Below are positions 33,528-45,159 of a DNA stretch of 64,000 nt, piece by piece; positions within the stretch are counted from its first letter, which is position 1; the number at the start of each line of letters is the position of its first letter. Location of the stretch: contig NW_004457735.1 of assembly GCF_000203815.1 (NCBI RefSeq), positions 124,001 through 188,000 on the forward strand, given 5' to 3'. The position numbers were made by a program, and so were the translations under genes. The notes under the pieces are model-generated. The model was not told the origin of the DNA. It did not search any database and saw nothing but the letters and a program-made list of their open reading frames with translations. The stretch is from Cavenderia fasciculata (Eukaryota; Evosea; Eumycetozoa; Acytosteliales; Cavenderiaceae).

Positions 33528-35282
33528 TTAAATATTTGTACCAATATAAATAAATGTATCTTTATAGATTGTATGTTGTATCTCATAGTTGAATCGAGTT
33601 GGTAGGTTGGTATTGATAAAAAGGTATCTTAGAGAGTTGAATAGATTTACTTTTCCATCCCCTTCTTCTTCCTCTTCCACTTTGACAATGAGACGTTGTA
33701 GTGAATCGAGATTTGTTACCATGTAATCGGTAGTTTGTACAAGATTGTTTCGATTGGTGTATCCAGTTGATGACTTGGTGGTGGTACCCATTGAGGATCC
33801 TGTAATAGTCAACGTGTAAAGATTGGTAAAGGTTTTGAGAAGTGCTAGAATCGTATATCCATTGACTGAACTACCCGTAGTGTTGATATTTGTAATTGTC
33901 AAGTATCTAATGGAATCGTTGGTCACACCAGGGGATGCAAAGAATTCAAACATTTTATCATTGAATGATTTATCTATGGTCAATGTTGTAATACCACCAT
34001 TTGAAATGATACTCTTTAATGCCCTTTTGTTGAAATTGGGTGTGTGGTTTGGGACACTGACAAGATCGTCACCTTTAAATATGAATTTACGTACTGCCTT
34101 ATTTTCAATGATAAATTGTAATAAGTAACATCCCGACTCTTTAAATACACTTTTAGAGTGCATACCAATTGAAGTAATCTTGGTTTGTGTTGAAAAGAAT
34201 TGAACCAATTGTTTAAAAATGACAAGACTATTGTCACTGTCTCTAACAATATCCAATGGTATGAATATTGATTCCAAGAGTGGGAGAGAGTTTAAAATGA
34301 CCAGTAAACAATTAGCTCCAAGTGTATCTGAATGAATTCGAATCGATTGTAAATATTGAAATGATTGTGTAAATGTTCCATTAATTCTAAATACATTCTC
34401 CAGAAATTGTTGAGATTGTTCTGGTTGTTGTTGTTCTGTTGTCATTATAACCAATTTCCTAACACGTGTATCTTTAATAAATACTTGATATTCGTTTAAT
34501 ATATTCTCTACTATTATTAATTTATCAATTATACTACTACTACTACTGTCTTGATTGTCTTTCTTTTCTTTCCCATCCAAGTCTTGTAATAATTCATTGG
34601 CAGATAATATAGGGAACCCCAATAGAGTAAGATGTATTTGAATCTTTTTATCGGTACCAATAAACAAAGCAAGTTCACGTAAACTCTCTTGATTGTTTTC
34701 CAATTCTATTTTAACTTTGGTCAAATTTGGAAATAGATTGTGTATGGGTGCACGTGTTGCTTTGATAGCTTGCCAATTTTGCTTTGAATAGCAAGATGAA
34801 TAAAATCCACTGGCGATCAGACTATCGGCCACATCTAAATTGTTCAAATGCAATGTCTCCACAGCATGTCCACTTTGACCAAGATCAAAACAATGATAGT
34901 TTTGGTTATGTTCCAGTGTCAGCGACAGGTCATGTTGCATTTGATTATTGATACTGTAGAATGGGTGATCAATATAAAGTACAGTCCTTAGTCTTTTAAC
35001 AACATGACTAAACCAATACTTGTTGACCAATGCATACCGTAACCATATCATCATCATCATCTTTATCTGATCATCTTGATTATTATTATTATTACTATTA
35101 TTACATGATCTAATGATTAGATTACATTGTTTTGTAATCTCTTTAATTATATTTAATTGTATTATATTTGGTAGTTGTTGTAATAATAATGATGATGATG
35201 ATGATGATTGTATTATTATTTGTGATTGTTGTTCTTGCTCTTCTTTATCTCTATTAATAGTTGTTGATGTCATCTCGGACAT
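33528..35282 (-). CDS. Leucine-rich F-box-like dictyostelid protein
   Basis: Single exon, 584 residues. The N-terminus is Gln/Ser/Asn-rich and includes LPNIIQLNIIKEI...WLRYALVNKYWFSHVVKRLR, the shape of an F-box-like helical start common in dictyostelid LRR families. The rest has irregular leucine-rich units (VETLHLNNLDVADSLI, LFPNLTKVKIELEN, FQYLQSIRIHSDTL, SIRYLTITNINTTG, FTNLYTLTITGSSM). There is no membrane segment. It could be a substrate adaptor for an SCF ligase, but the F-box is too weak to be sure. Confidence 0.7.
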   Translation of the reverse strand: MSEMTSTTINRDKEEQEQQSQIIIQSSSSSSLLLQQLPNIIQLNIIKEITKQCNLIIRSCNNSNNNNNQDDQIKMMMMIWLRYALVNKYWFSHVVKRLRTVLYIDHPFYSINNQMQHDLSLTLEHNQNYHCFDLGQSGHAVETLHLNNLDVADSLIASGFYSSCYSKQNWQAIKATRAPIHNLFPNLTKVKIELENNQESLRELALFIGTDKKIQIHLTLLGFPILSANELLQDLDGKEKKDNQDSSSSSIIDKLIIVENILNEYQVFIKDTRVRKLVIMTTEQQQPEQSQQFLENVFRINGTFTQSFQYLQSIRIHSDTLGANCLLVILNSLPLLESIFIPLDIVRDSDNSLVIFKQLVQFFSTQTKITSIGMHSKSVFKESGCYLLQFIIENKAVRKFIFKGDDLVSVPNHTPNFNKRALKSIISNGGITTLTIDKSFNDKMFEFFASPGVTNDSIRYLTITNINTTGSSVNGYTILALLKTFTNLYTLTITGSSMGTTTKSSTGYTNRNNLVQTTDYMVTNLDSLQRLIVKVEEEEEGDGKVNLFNSLRYLFINTNLPTRFNYEIQHTIYKDTFIYIGTNI

Positions 35283-36495
35283 TCATTAATCAAGCTTTTT
35301 TTCAATCACTGGTCATGCATGTTATAATTATAATCGTTGAGCAATATAATACTTTGAGTAAAAGACGACTACTGACTCGATCTAAAAAAAGAAAGAACAA
35401 ACCGTTGATCAAAAAAAGTTCGTTGGTGCATGTTTTTTTAATTTTTTTTTGGTACTCTAAAAACAAAAAAAGAATCTAGATTTGATGGAGAGACTCTGAG
35501 CTGAGGAACCATCGCATCCTTTCTTACGTGCCATTAAACCTCACCGCATTACACAACATACATAACATACATCTATCTTATCTTATCTATCTTATATCTA
35601 TAGAATCTCATTCAAAAGTAATAGTTTTTTTTTCACTTCAAAAGGGTAGGTTTCAAAAAACATAGATCTATAAAGAGATATATAGATAACAATAATCATC
35701 ATCATCATCATAATCATTCCTATGAAAAAGTGGACGTGTGTGAATGAATGAATGAAACCGATCAAAAGATATACCGCTATTTAGTTGTTTGGGTATTAAC
35801 CAACACATGTGTATATATATGTGTGGTTGTTGTGATCTTTGAATAATACAACAAACAAACAAACAACACCTACCCACCACCACCATCCCCAAAACAAACA
35901 CTAAACCTACCACCCACCCCCCACACCTACTTTAAATATATATATATATAAATCAATCATTTTATTCACTATTATTGCTTTTTTTTTATATTTATATTTA
36001 TTTCAAAAACATTATTTGTGTACTATACTATACTATATTTATTCTTATCCCTTTTCCCTTTCTTTTTTGTGTTTTTTATTGACAACAACAATGAATCTAT
36101 CATCTCGAAAATAGTAGTAGTATTAGTCAGTATTTTAAACAAAAAAAAAGGTATTACAGCAAACAAGCAATCAATCGGTCATTGGAATCCAACAACAAAC
36201 CGTTGCAGCACGAAAAGAAAGAGAGAGATATCTCTTTTTTTTTTTTTTTTTTTTTTCAAAGACTTTGTACACAATACACCTGCTTTTTTGTTGTTTGATT
36301 GTTTGATTGTTTGATTGATCATACCCTTTTGTATTTATTTTTATTTTCTTTCTATATCCTTCTCTCCCAATGACCAAAATACTTATAAAGTCACTTTCTT
36401 TTATATAAATCTAGATTATATCATTTAGTAGTAACAACATATCAGTAGTAACATTAGAATATATATATATATATAGATAGATTAAAAGAGAGAGA
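35283..36495. other. 1.2-kb spacer, promoter side of two genes
   Basis: Divergent upstream DNA of the LRR-like gene (-) and the 7TM receptor gene (+). It holds poly-T/poly-A runs, a CACC-rich patch near 35.87 kb, TTTGATTG repeats near 36.30 kb and a (TA)n just before the receptor ATG. No gene seen. Confidence 0.35.
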
Positions 36496-37307
36496 ATGGC
36501 AAATCAAATTGATCCCACTTTAAATACAGTGTTGGGATACATTGTCGATGTATTATTGGCATTGTCAATTGCTGGTTCATTCTTTACAGTGTTGACATTT
36601 ATGTTATTCCCCAAACTCAGAACCTATCCAATTAGATTGATTCTATATCTTTGCATGTCCATCTTTTTGGCACAACTCTTCTTTTACATCTCTTTTGAAG
36701 CCTATGACTCGATCATGTGTATTCCATCGGCACTCTTATTGCATTACTTTTTCCTTGCCGATTTCGTTTGGACATTTTGCGTTGCCTTTAACTTTTACCA
36801 AATGATTGTCAAGCGTAACAGAGATGCCGAATCATTTGAAAAGTATTATCACATGGCTTCATGGGGTCTTCCACTCATCTTTGTCATTTTCATTTCTGCC
36901 TTTAAGAAATATATTAATAGAGGTTATTTGTAAGTTTAAAACTAAAACAACAAAAATAATATATGTATATGCATATGTATCTAACTTACTTTTTATTTAT
37001 TTGTTTCTAGCTGTTATATGGAAAATCAATTACCAATCTTTTTGGGATTCTTTGTACCAGGTTTATTGGTAGTTTGTGCAAATGCCGTCATCTTTTTCTT
37101 TATTGCCAGAGAAATTCACGATACTTTAAAGAACGCTCCACGTTCAGACAAGAAAGAGAAATCAAAGGAATTCAGAGTATACTTTTCCATTTTCGTATCG
37201 ATTGGTCTCTCCTGGATCTTTGGTTTCATTATGACTTTCTTCAATGATGGTGTTACTGATGCTATTTTCTTGGTTCTTTTCTCTATTACCACTCCACTTC
37301 AAGTATG

Positions 37308-37350
<43 letters not shown>

Positions 37351-37656
37351 AACAAAAGAAAGAAAGAAAGAAAGAAAGTTTTATTAATCACTTTTTGTTT
37401 AATTATTTACTTCTTTTAGGGATTTTTAATCTTTATTTCATATTGCTTAAATGACAAGGTATTGAGTAACTATGCCAGACTCTTTGGTCGTGTTATTCCA
37501 TTCTGTCGTAGATGGGAACACTTGGGATCTTCTACTCACATCTCTTCTACCACTGGTTCCAACACTGGTTCGAGCAACAGTTCAAGATCAGATCGTTCGG
37601 ATCGTTCGGATATGTCTTCTTCCACCAATTCAATTTCAATGACTCCAATCAAATAA
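36496..37656 (+). CDS. Seven-transmembrane G-protein-coupled receptor (class B/cAR-like)
   Basis: Exons 36496..36929, 37011..37302 and 37420..37656 give 320 residues. Seven hydrophobic segments start with VLGYIVDVLLALSIAGSFFT and end with TPLQGFLIFISYCLND, the QGF...Y/FC pattern of helix 7 in secretin/latrophilin-type receptors. WTFCVAFNFYQMIVKR and YYHMASWGLPLIFVI resemble dictyostelid cAMP-receptor-like proteins too. There is no N-terminal ligand domain or cleavable signal. The cytosolic tail is Ser-rich with tandem SDRSDRSD. LrlA-like or Crl-like proteins are the likely relatives. Intron 2 carries a (TA)n tract followed by AAAG repeats. Confidence 0.8.
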
Positions 37657-38240
37657 TAATCAGTAGTAGACAAGAGAAAGAGAAATCACACAAAACACGT
37701 ATTCATCATACATATAACTTCGAATTAATTAATCACCTTTTTTTTTTCCCCCTTCAACCCATCAAACAACTAACCACCCTATACAACTACAACAAATAAC
37801 AACAACAACAACAACAACAACAACACATGTAATTATTATCTCTTCCACCACCTCTATTCTTCTTCCTTCTTATTCTTTTATTTTAAATGTTATAATATTA
37901 TTAGATGTAATAATAAAAAAGTACGATTCCCCAACAACCAAATAACAACAACAACAACAACAATAAACAAATATAATAAACAATGTTATAATATATCATA
38001 TTAATCAAATTCATTGCCATTGTTATTAATACTTTACACCCATTAGTTTTATTTTTTCTCTTCTATCTTTATGAATATTCATTTACAAAAGAATTTAGAT
38101 AACATCCCAATTGTTCATATTTGTAACTCCCAATTGTAAAAATAAAGAAAAGAGTTGGTCCAACATTATGATCAAATGTAAATGAAATAAAATAATAGAT
38201 AAACTTTTTGTTTAGTTTTATTTGTTTTTGATTTGATTTG
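37657..38240. other. Convergent 3' spacer
   Basis: CAA-repeat-rich 3' DNA of the receptor gene (37798-37826 and 37947-37970), then AT-rich DNA to the end of the opposite gene. No gene seen. Confidence 0.3.
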
Positions 38241-40137
38241 TCAAGAACAATGGGTATTAAAAAAGTCTTCAGTAGAGGTCCTCTTTTTTTTAACTGGACT
38301 CCATTCACTGGTTGGCTTTTCCAATGCTGCTTTCTCTGGAGAGGTGGTGAGCAGACTACCACCAAATGCCAAACCTTGTTGTTCTGCTAAAAGGGCTGCT
38401 TGGATTCTCTCTTCAAAGTCCATCATACTCATCTCTAGTTTGGCTGGATTCACTCCTCTCTTGGCTGCCTCTCTCTTTCTAATGGTTGGTTTTGTTGTCA
38501 ATGATGCTGGTAAAGATGGAGGTGGTGGTTTGACAATAGAGGTCGTAGTAGTCAAAGGAGGTGGTGGTTGAGGTGGTGTGGCGATGGTACTTGATATAGG
38601 TCTCTTTTTCATCGTCAATGGTTGTTCAACAACTGTTTTAACTTTTGTTAAAGATGATGATGAAGAAGAAGAAGGGAGGGGGTTGGTTGAAATCGGTTTG
38701 ATGGATTTGTATTTGTTATCAATATCCATAGTCGGTTTAATCGTTGTGGTGGTGGTGGTGGTCGTTGTTGCCAAACTTGTTGTTGTTGTTGTTGTCGGTT
38801 TGGATTTATTCATAATCGTTGTGGTGGTGGTCGGTATCGTAGAGGTTGTGGTGGTTGGAAGTTTATGTACATTGTTTGGTTTGGTTGGTGTTGTGACAGA
38901 TGGTGATGCTGCCTTTTTGTTGTTGGTCGTTGTAGTTGTAGTTGTCTTTGTAGTTGTTGAGGTTAGTGGAGAAATCAAAGTAGTTGACTTTAATGGGTTT
39001 TTGTTGTTGTTGTTGGTAGTTCCAGATAATTGTGATGATGATTTCTTTGTTGTTATTGTACTTTTGGATGGTGGAGACTTTTTGGTTGTTGAATAAATGT
39101 CGTTTGTATTTGTTTCACATTGTTTGATATCCTGTACTCTTTTGTTTGGACATTTCAATGATGATGATGATGATACTAGTTTGTTGGAGTTCGTACTACT
39201 AGTAGTTGACGGTGACGGCAAAGGTGATGGTTGTTTGGCAACTGGTTGAGGTTTGTTGTTTTTAGTCAACAATGATGATGTTTTTTGAGGTGACATTGAC
39301 ATTGGAGATATATATGATCCAGCATTTTGAAAGAGTATATCTTCATCATCGTCGTTGTCGTCATCGTCCAACAACAAAAAGTCATCATACTTGAAGCATG
39401 AAGACAAAGGTGAGGATGACAATGACGATGAAATACTACTACCATTGGATAATTTCAATTCGGATGATAATGACAACATGGCAGGTGTGGATGGCGATAA
39501 ATTGTACAATGGCGATGATGATTTTAATTTCGAGGAGGAAGGAGTGGTGGTGGTGCTTCTAATAGTGGACACTCTCTTCTTCTTGATACTAGTTTTAATT
39601 GGTTGGTTATTATTATTACATGATAAAGATGGTGATAAGGATGAAGAAGAAGAGGAGGATAAAGAAAGTGGTGATGAAGATGTCGTCGATGATTTGATAG
39701 TATTATAAGATGGAGAAAAAGAAGAAGATGATGATATTGGTGAAGAAGATGTAACCAATTTTGAAGAATCAGATATCCATCCATTATTATTATTATTTTG
39801 ATTATTATTATCAACTCCAATACATTTCTTTTTGGTATTATGATGTGTTATATTTGATAATACTTTGTGATTTGGCTATAATATAATAATATAAATATAA
39901 ATATAAAATATAAATATAGTATTCTTTATATATTAAATATAAATATATAAATATACATACGCTACTAAAATGGTTTTCATTGTTGCAGTCAAAGTCTAAA
40001 TCCAATTTGAAATCCTCTTTTCTAATTGTAAAGGATGATATAGATGATTGAATGTTACTGCTGCTGCTGTTATTGTTGTAGTTATAGTTATTAATGTCGT
40101 TGTTTATATTTGATAATGATCGTTTTCGTTGAATCAT
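38241..40137 (-). CDS. Ser/Thr/Pro-rich low-complexity protein with conserved-looking C-terminus
   Basis: Exons 39961..40137 and 38241..39875 (85-nt intron, GTATGT...ATTATAG) give 603 residues. Most is disordered: Ser, Thr and Asn runs and an acidic DDDDNDDDED stretch. The last 75 or so residues look structured and different in composition (KREAAKRGVNPAKLEMSMMD, FEERIQAALLAEQQGLAF, then PVKKKRTSTEDFF). The PVKKKR patch could be a nuclear localisation signal. Family unknown. The exon join is in phase 0, and the frame has no ATG between 39758 and the acceptor, which supports the upstream exon. Confidence 0.7.
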
Positions 40138-42639
40138 TCTTTTGGTTTTTAAGTGACGATAATGATGGATGACTGTCGTATAGATATAGATATTGTATAT
40201 AGATATGTATATAGCTAGATTGATTTATGGTTGCTACTATGTGTGTGGTTGGTGGATTAATTTTAATATTTAATATAAATGAAATGGGTAATAAGTTTAA
40301 CGAATCATTAACCAATTAATGATGATGTTCAAAATATTATTGATTGGGTCGACAATATATTTTTTGTGGATTCCCGCCCTTTTTTTGAATTTTGGGTTTT
40401 GCTGTTGTTTCTGATGTTCATTCATTGTGGCAGAGGATGAAGGTTGTGTGGTATTTATCTGAATAGGAATGGAATATGGTGTGGCGTTGGTTAGCTGCAT
40501 GAAAAACTAGCTCTCTGTCGATGCTTAATTTGATTTCCCTCCTTTTCTTTGTCGTGATGTAGTAGACTGTCTGGCTGTCTGGCTTTTGGTTTGATCTCTA
40601 TTGTTGTTATGTTGTTATTACTATACTAGTATATATATTAAAAAAGTAATTATTCTTTCTCTTTTCTTTTTAGTAGTGTAGTCTGTGTAGGTGTAATTAA
40701 GATATTTATTTCGAAAAAGAGATATATATATTTATATAGATATCTTTATAAAAGTTAAAGTAGTACAATAGCAATAGTAGTAGTAATAATAATATAGTAG
40801 TAGTAGTTTAAACACAAGTTACTTTTTTGTCTCCTATTTATATTGAATAGTATATTATTAAGATTATAATTTTAAAAAGGTATCATTCATTTCTATTTCT
40901 ATTTCTATTTCTCTCTCTCTCTCTCTTGTCTACTCCTTTATACTCTTTGTTTATTTATTCATATTCACGTGTGTGTGCCCGTGCTATGCCTACACCTACT
41001 CTACCAAACCTCGGTGGTGCATACGCCATCCATCTATCCATTTCAATTTCCTCTCTCTCTATCATGAATAGAACAAAGAGAGACGACTTTATGTGTGTGT
41101 CGCGACTATTGCTGATTTTTAAAAGACGTTTATGTTGACAACAACATCGAGTTCACTTTAACCAAGCAACAGAGTAGCTATAGATTGTATGTCGACATTT
41201 TATAATCAGAGATATATAGCTGGAGAGAGCGACAAACAAAAGAGCGGAGAGTAGTGGCGTGATGGGATTGTGTCACAAAAAACCAACAAACCACTATCAT
41301 CATCAAAATCGTCATCATCTTTTCCACCCCTAACCCTAACATAACACGCGACGTATTGTCACTCTATCCCGACCGACCAACCTCTCCTAACCAAGTAGTA
41401 CACCAACAAAGTTTAATTAATTAAATAATTTAACAAATGTCACCCACCACCAATTAATTGGTGGTTGGTAAGAAGATTGGTGGGTGGGTGGTGGATATTG
41501 ATTGTCATGGAGATGATGATAGTGATTGACAACATATGTATATCAGTATTTTATTTATTTTTGGCAATATTCATCCATCATCTACATGGGATATTTATTC
41601 CTCTTTCCCTTTCTCTCTCTCTCTCTCGATTGATTAGAATGGTAATTCATTCAATTCAATTATTGGTATCGGAACATGCATGACGGCAACAAAATATTTT
41701 GGCGTGTGATGGATAGACGTCATTTTAACAATTTTATCTATTGATTGTTTTTGTGGTGTTGACAACATTACACTTGGTTTGTTTCCAACAACAATAATTT
41801 GGAAATCCATTTCCATCCTCGAAAGAGATTTATTTTTTTTTGTTGACACCACCCATCTCTCGTCGTGTGACGTTTTGAGATGTTTCACTCTCATTCTTTC
41901 TCTTGCTTAATCTACCACCACACCCCAACAGAGAGATAAGATAAGAGTGAGTTGTAGTTATATATGATATTTTAATTGGTCGACTCAACCCAACCAACTA
42001 CACATACATACTATAGTGTTTGTTTGCTGCCTTTGTGTTTGTTTGTTTGTTTTGTTTTTTGGATTGTTGTTTTTTTTACTTTTAAGAGTATTTGTAGAAT
42101 TACTCTTGTTGCCATACTTGTACATATTTGATGGATGATGGAGATGGCAGTAGTACTGGCCAGCCGGCCCGCACCCACATTTTTTCCCTCTCTTTCTAAT
42201 GTGAGAGAATGAGTGAGTGAGTGAGAAATTTGTTTGTTTGTTTATTAATTAATTAATATATGTTGTCTTTTGTGTCGACACATTACAATTTCCATTGATT
42301 CCATTCGTCATCATACATTTGCAAATTTCCTTGACGACTGCATGATATAGACAGTGTATTATATCATCATCAGCTAACATCATCATCATCATCATCAACA
42401 ACCATTAAACAACATATGGTTTTGGATTGGATTGGAGGTTTATTTATTTTCTATTACCATAACAATAATAATACACATATCACAACATCAACAACATCAA
42501 CAACAACGCATTGTCCCAAAAATACAACCATCATCATTTCCTAATAGCAGACAAGAAAATAATAGGCACCCAATCAAATCACAATCACTACTATAATACA
42601 AAGAGAGAGAGAGAGAGAGGCTGTAGCTTATAGAAAATA
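40138..42639. other. 2.5-kb repeat-rich gene-poor stretch
   Basis: No supported gene. Contents include pyrimidine tracts (40885-40926, 41613-41629), ATC microsatellite near 42374-42396, GAGA near 42600-42618, and a short telomere-like CCCTAACCCTAAC at 41328..41340. The frame 40297..40500 (-, 67 codons) starts with ATG but has no other support. Confidence 0.35.
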
Positions 42640-42963
42640 ATGCTAAAAGAATTTGTACTTCCACCTCCACCACCTCCTCCACCTCCTTCCCTACCACAAT
42701 CGACATCGATATCGTCGTCGTCGTCATCGTCGTCATCATCGACATCGACATCAACATCATCCTCATCGCTATCATTGTCAATACCCACCACTACCACAAC
42801 ATTATCAACCTCTATATCCATTTCCATTCCCATTTCGAATCCAACCAGTCCTACATGGACTCCTCCACTTCTCTCTCCAACTCGATTACGTAAGAAGAAC
42901 AACAATAATATCATTCATCATCATCATCACTATCACTATCACTATCATTTAATTCCATCATGA
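42640..42963 (+). CDS. Possible small Pro/Ser-rich protein or 5' exon
   Basis: ATG-started frame of 107 codons. The sequence is almost wholly low complexity: a run of nine prolines, Ser/Thr dipeptides and a His/Tyr tail. A GTAAGA donor-like site lies after CGATTAC at about 42888, so the last 25 residues may be intronic and this could be a 5' exon. The opposite strand is also open, which is typical of simple repeats, so coding status is doubtful. Confidence 0.2.
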   Translation: MLKEFVLPPPPPPPPPSLPQSTSISSSSSSSSSSTSTSTSSSSLSLSIPTTTTTLSTSISISIPISNPTSPTWTPPLLSPTRLRKKNNNNIIHHHHHYHYHYHLIPS

Positions 42964-43762
42964 TGGATCATGTCAATCATCCAACTTGGAATAAATCAAG
43001 TTGGAATCCCAAAAATATTTATTTTATCCAAAAAGAGTAAAAAGATCTTGATCAAGTGATTATAGATGAACCAATTTAGATCAACTAATTTGATCAATCA
43101 ATGTCCAACTGAAATGGTTCATTGATTGGTTGGTTTGTTGTTGGTTAGGTTAACTATAGAGTTTGTTAGTTTCATTTAATCTATCTTTTTTTTTTTTTTT
43201 TTTTGTCAGTACTTGTTGAAAATTAGAGATATTTTTGTTGAAGTGATTGGATGTGCGATTGCATAAAATTTACCCCCAATGATAATTATCATATCGTGAT
43301 TGATGGGGGGTGATCATAAACACAGCACAGGCAGTTCAAAAAGAGAGGTAAAGATTTTTGCATTTGTTGTTTAAAAAAAAGAGGGTAGTAGGAGCCATCA
43401 TCCATCGATCATTTCCCATTCATCCTACACACTAGTCGAAAGAAAAGTTTAGTTGTTTGTGTTTGCTCTGTCATTCATTCTTATTCATTCATCATTATAA
43501 TCAACATCATCACCTTTCTTGCTTTTACAATAAATAAAAAGAGTGACAATCCAACCAACTATCCATATCCATATCCATTCCATTCCATCATTATATATAT
43601 ATAAAAACTAATACATAATCTATTTATATCTCAACTATAGAAGACAAAAAGGAAAACAATAACAATAACAACAATACTAATCAACAACAACAACATAATA
43701 ATAATAAAGACAAAGATAATAATAGTAGTAATAATAATAAAACAACATTCAAGATATCAGCC

Positions 43763-43824
43763 ATGTCAGTATTCAAGAGAAAAGATAAAGTTGAAAAAGA
43801 TGATAAAAAGAAAAAGGATGAAGG
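43763..43824 (+). CDS. Orphan 5' exon of an unidentified gene
   Basis: A TATA-like run near 43.59 kb is followed by a CAA/AAT-rich leader typical of dictyostelid mRNAs and an ATG encoding MSVFKRKDKVEKDDKKKKDE, then a clean GTATGT donor in phase 1. The frame is also open back to an acceptor-like TATAG at 43640. I could not find a following exon: 43825..45159 has only repeats, apart from a possible acceptor at about 45028 that gives eight codons. It may be a distal exon, or a gene broken in the assembly. Confidence 0.3.
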
Positions 43825-44176
43825 TATGTCAATCAATCAATCAATCAGTCAATTATTCTGTTATATGTGTGAATGTGAGAGTGAGAGTGTGTGTCTGTTA
43901 TATCACATTTATTTGATAGATTGGGTTAGATTTATAATCAATCCAATAACTTTGGAAAAACACACTACCAAACCAAACCAAAATACAAAAATAATATACC
44001 TTCCTACTACCAATCACTACGAGAGAGAGTGTGTTTGTTGGTGGGGTGAATTTATAAAACTCATCATCAATAATGATAATAAGGAGAATAGATGATGTAT
44101 TGAATGGATGGTTATCCATCCACTTGGTATAGATATAACAATAATATTATTATTATTATGATTAACACTGCATATA

Positions 44177-44215
<39 letters not shown>

Positions 44216-45159
44216 CATAAATAATTCAAAACCAACAAGTCAAGTGATAGTGACAGACGCGCGACAAACAATAACCAACAAAGTCATTCGCGACTATTCT
44301 TTAAATTTATTCTCATAATTTATGATTATGCATGCTTAATCCTCTCCTCCTCATCCTCCTCCTCCTCCTCCTCCTTTTAAAGACAAATATTAAAAAAAAA
44401 ACAAAGCAGTCAGTGACTATAGGAAAAATTCAGAGTCATCATTCGGATACGACATATAATAATAATAATAATAATAATAATACTTGATTGACTGCGATAT
44501 ATAGATCCTCCCCATCATAATTATAATTCAATGGAAATAACCACAACAATCATCATCGTCACCTGATTTATAGATTTTAAAATAATTATCAACATTTAAG
44601 AATATTATTAAACATAATAATAATCATCATCATCATCATCGAGAGACAAGGGATTATTTAGATCTAAACCAATTCCATTCGTCAGCAACTTTATATAAAG
44701 TTTGACCACTCCCACTCTCCCACCCCTTCCCCAATCATCATCATCATTCATCATCATCATCAACCATCAGATCAAATTTAAACATTGAATACAACACATA
44801 TATGGTAATAGAGGAATAGTAATCCAAAATACCATTCCTATATATATTGTTTTAATTTAAACTCTTACCATATATATTCTTATATTCTTATATTCAACAA
44901 TACAATAATACAATACTTTTGTTTTTTAATTTTCCCTCCCTCCAACCAACCATTACACAATTTCTTCAAAACTACAATCAAAAAAAAAAAAAAACAACCT
45001 TTTAGTATTTTTTTTTTTTTGTGTAGTGTTTATCAAGGATTTTATTTCTTAAATCTTTTTTCCAAGTCCAACCCCAATCCAATCCAATCATTATTATTAT
45101 AATTTATCCATTGCCATTATCAAAATTTAATTCTAATTAATTTTTTTTCCAACCAAAAA
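43825..45159. other. Repeat-rich spacer upstream of the dynamin-like gene
   Basis: AAT microsatellites (44177-44213 and 44458-44481), a TCC run (44341-44376), ATC runs, and a poly-A/poly-T pair at 44980-45021 close to the dynamin-like gene. No gene seen. Confidence 0.35.

Noticed and set aside
38578-39096. Val-rich plus-strand frame
   Set aside because: Antisense shadow of the Thr-rich low-complexity protein on the minus strand.
40297-40500. 67-codon frame on the minus strand starting with ATG
   Set aside because: No homology, no clear leader, AT-driven composition (NNILNIIINWL); too weak to call.
41328-41340. Interstitial telomere-type CCCTAACCCTAAC
   Set aside because: Only two units, easily chance; no sign of a chromosome end or fusion.
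42591-42914. Acidic, Gly/Val-rich open frame on the minus strand
   Set aside because: It is the antisense of simple repeats, open only because repeats lack stops.
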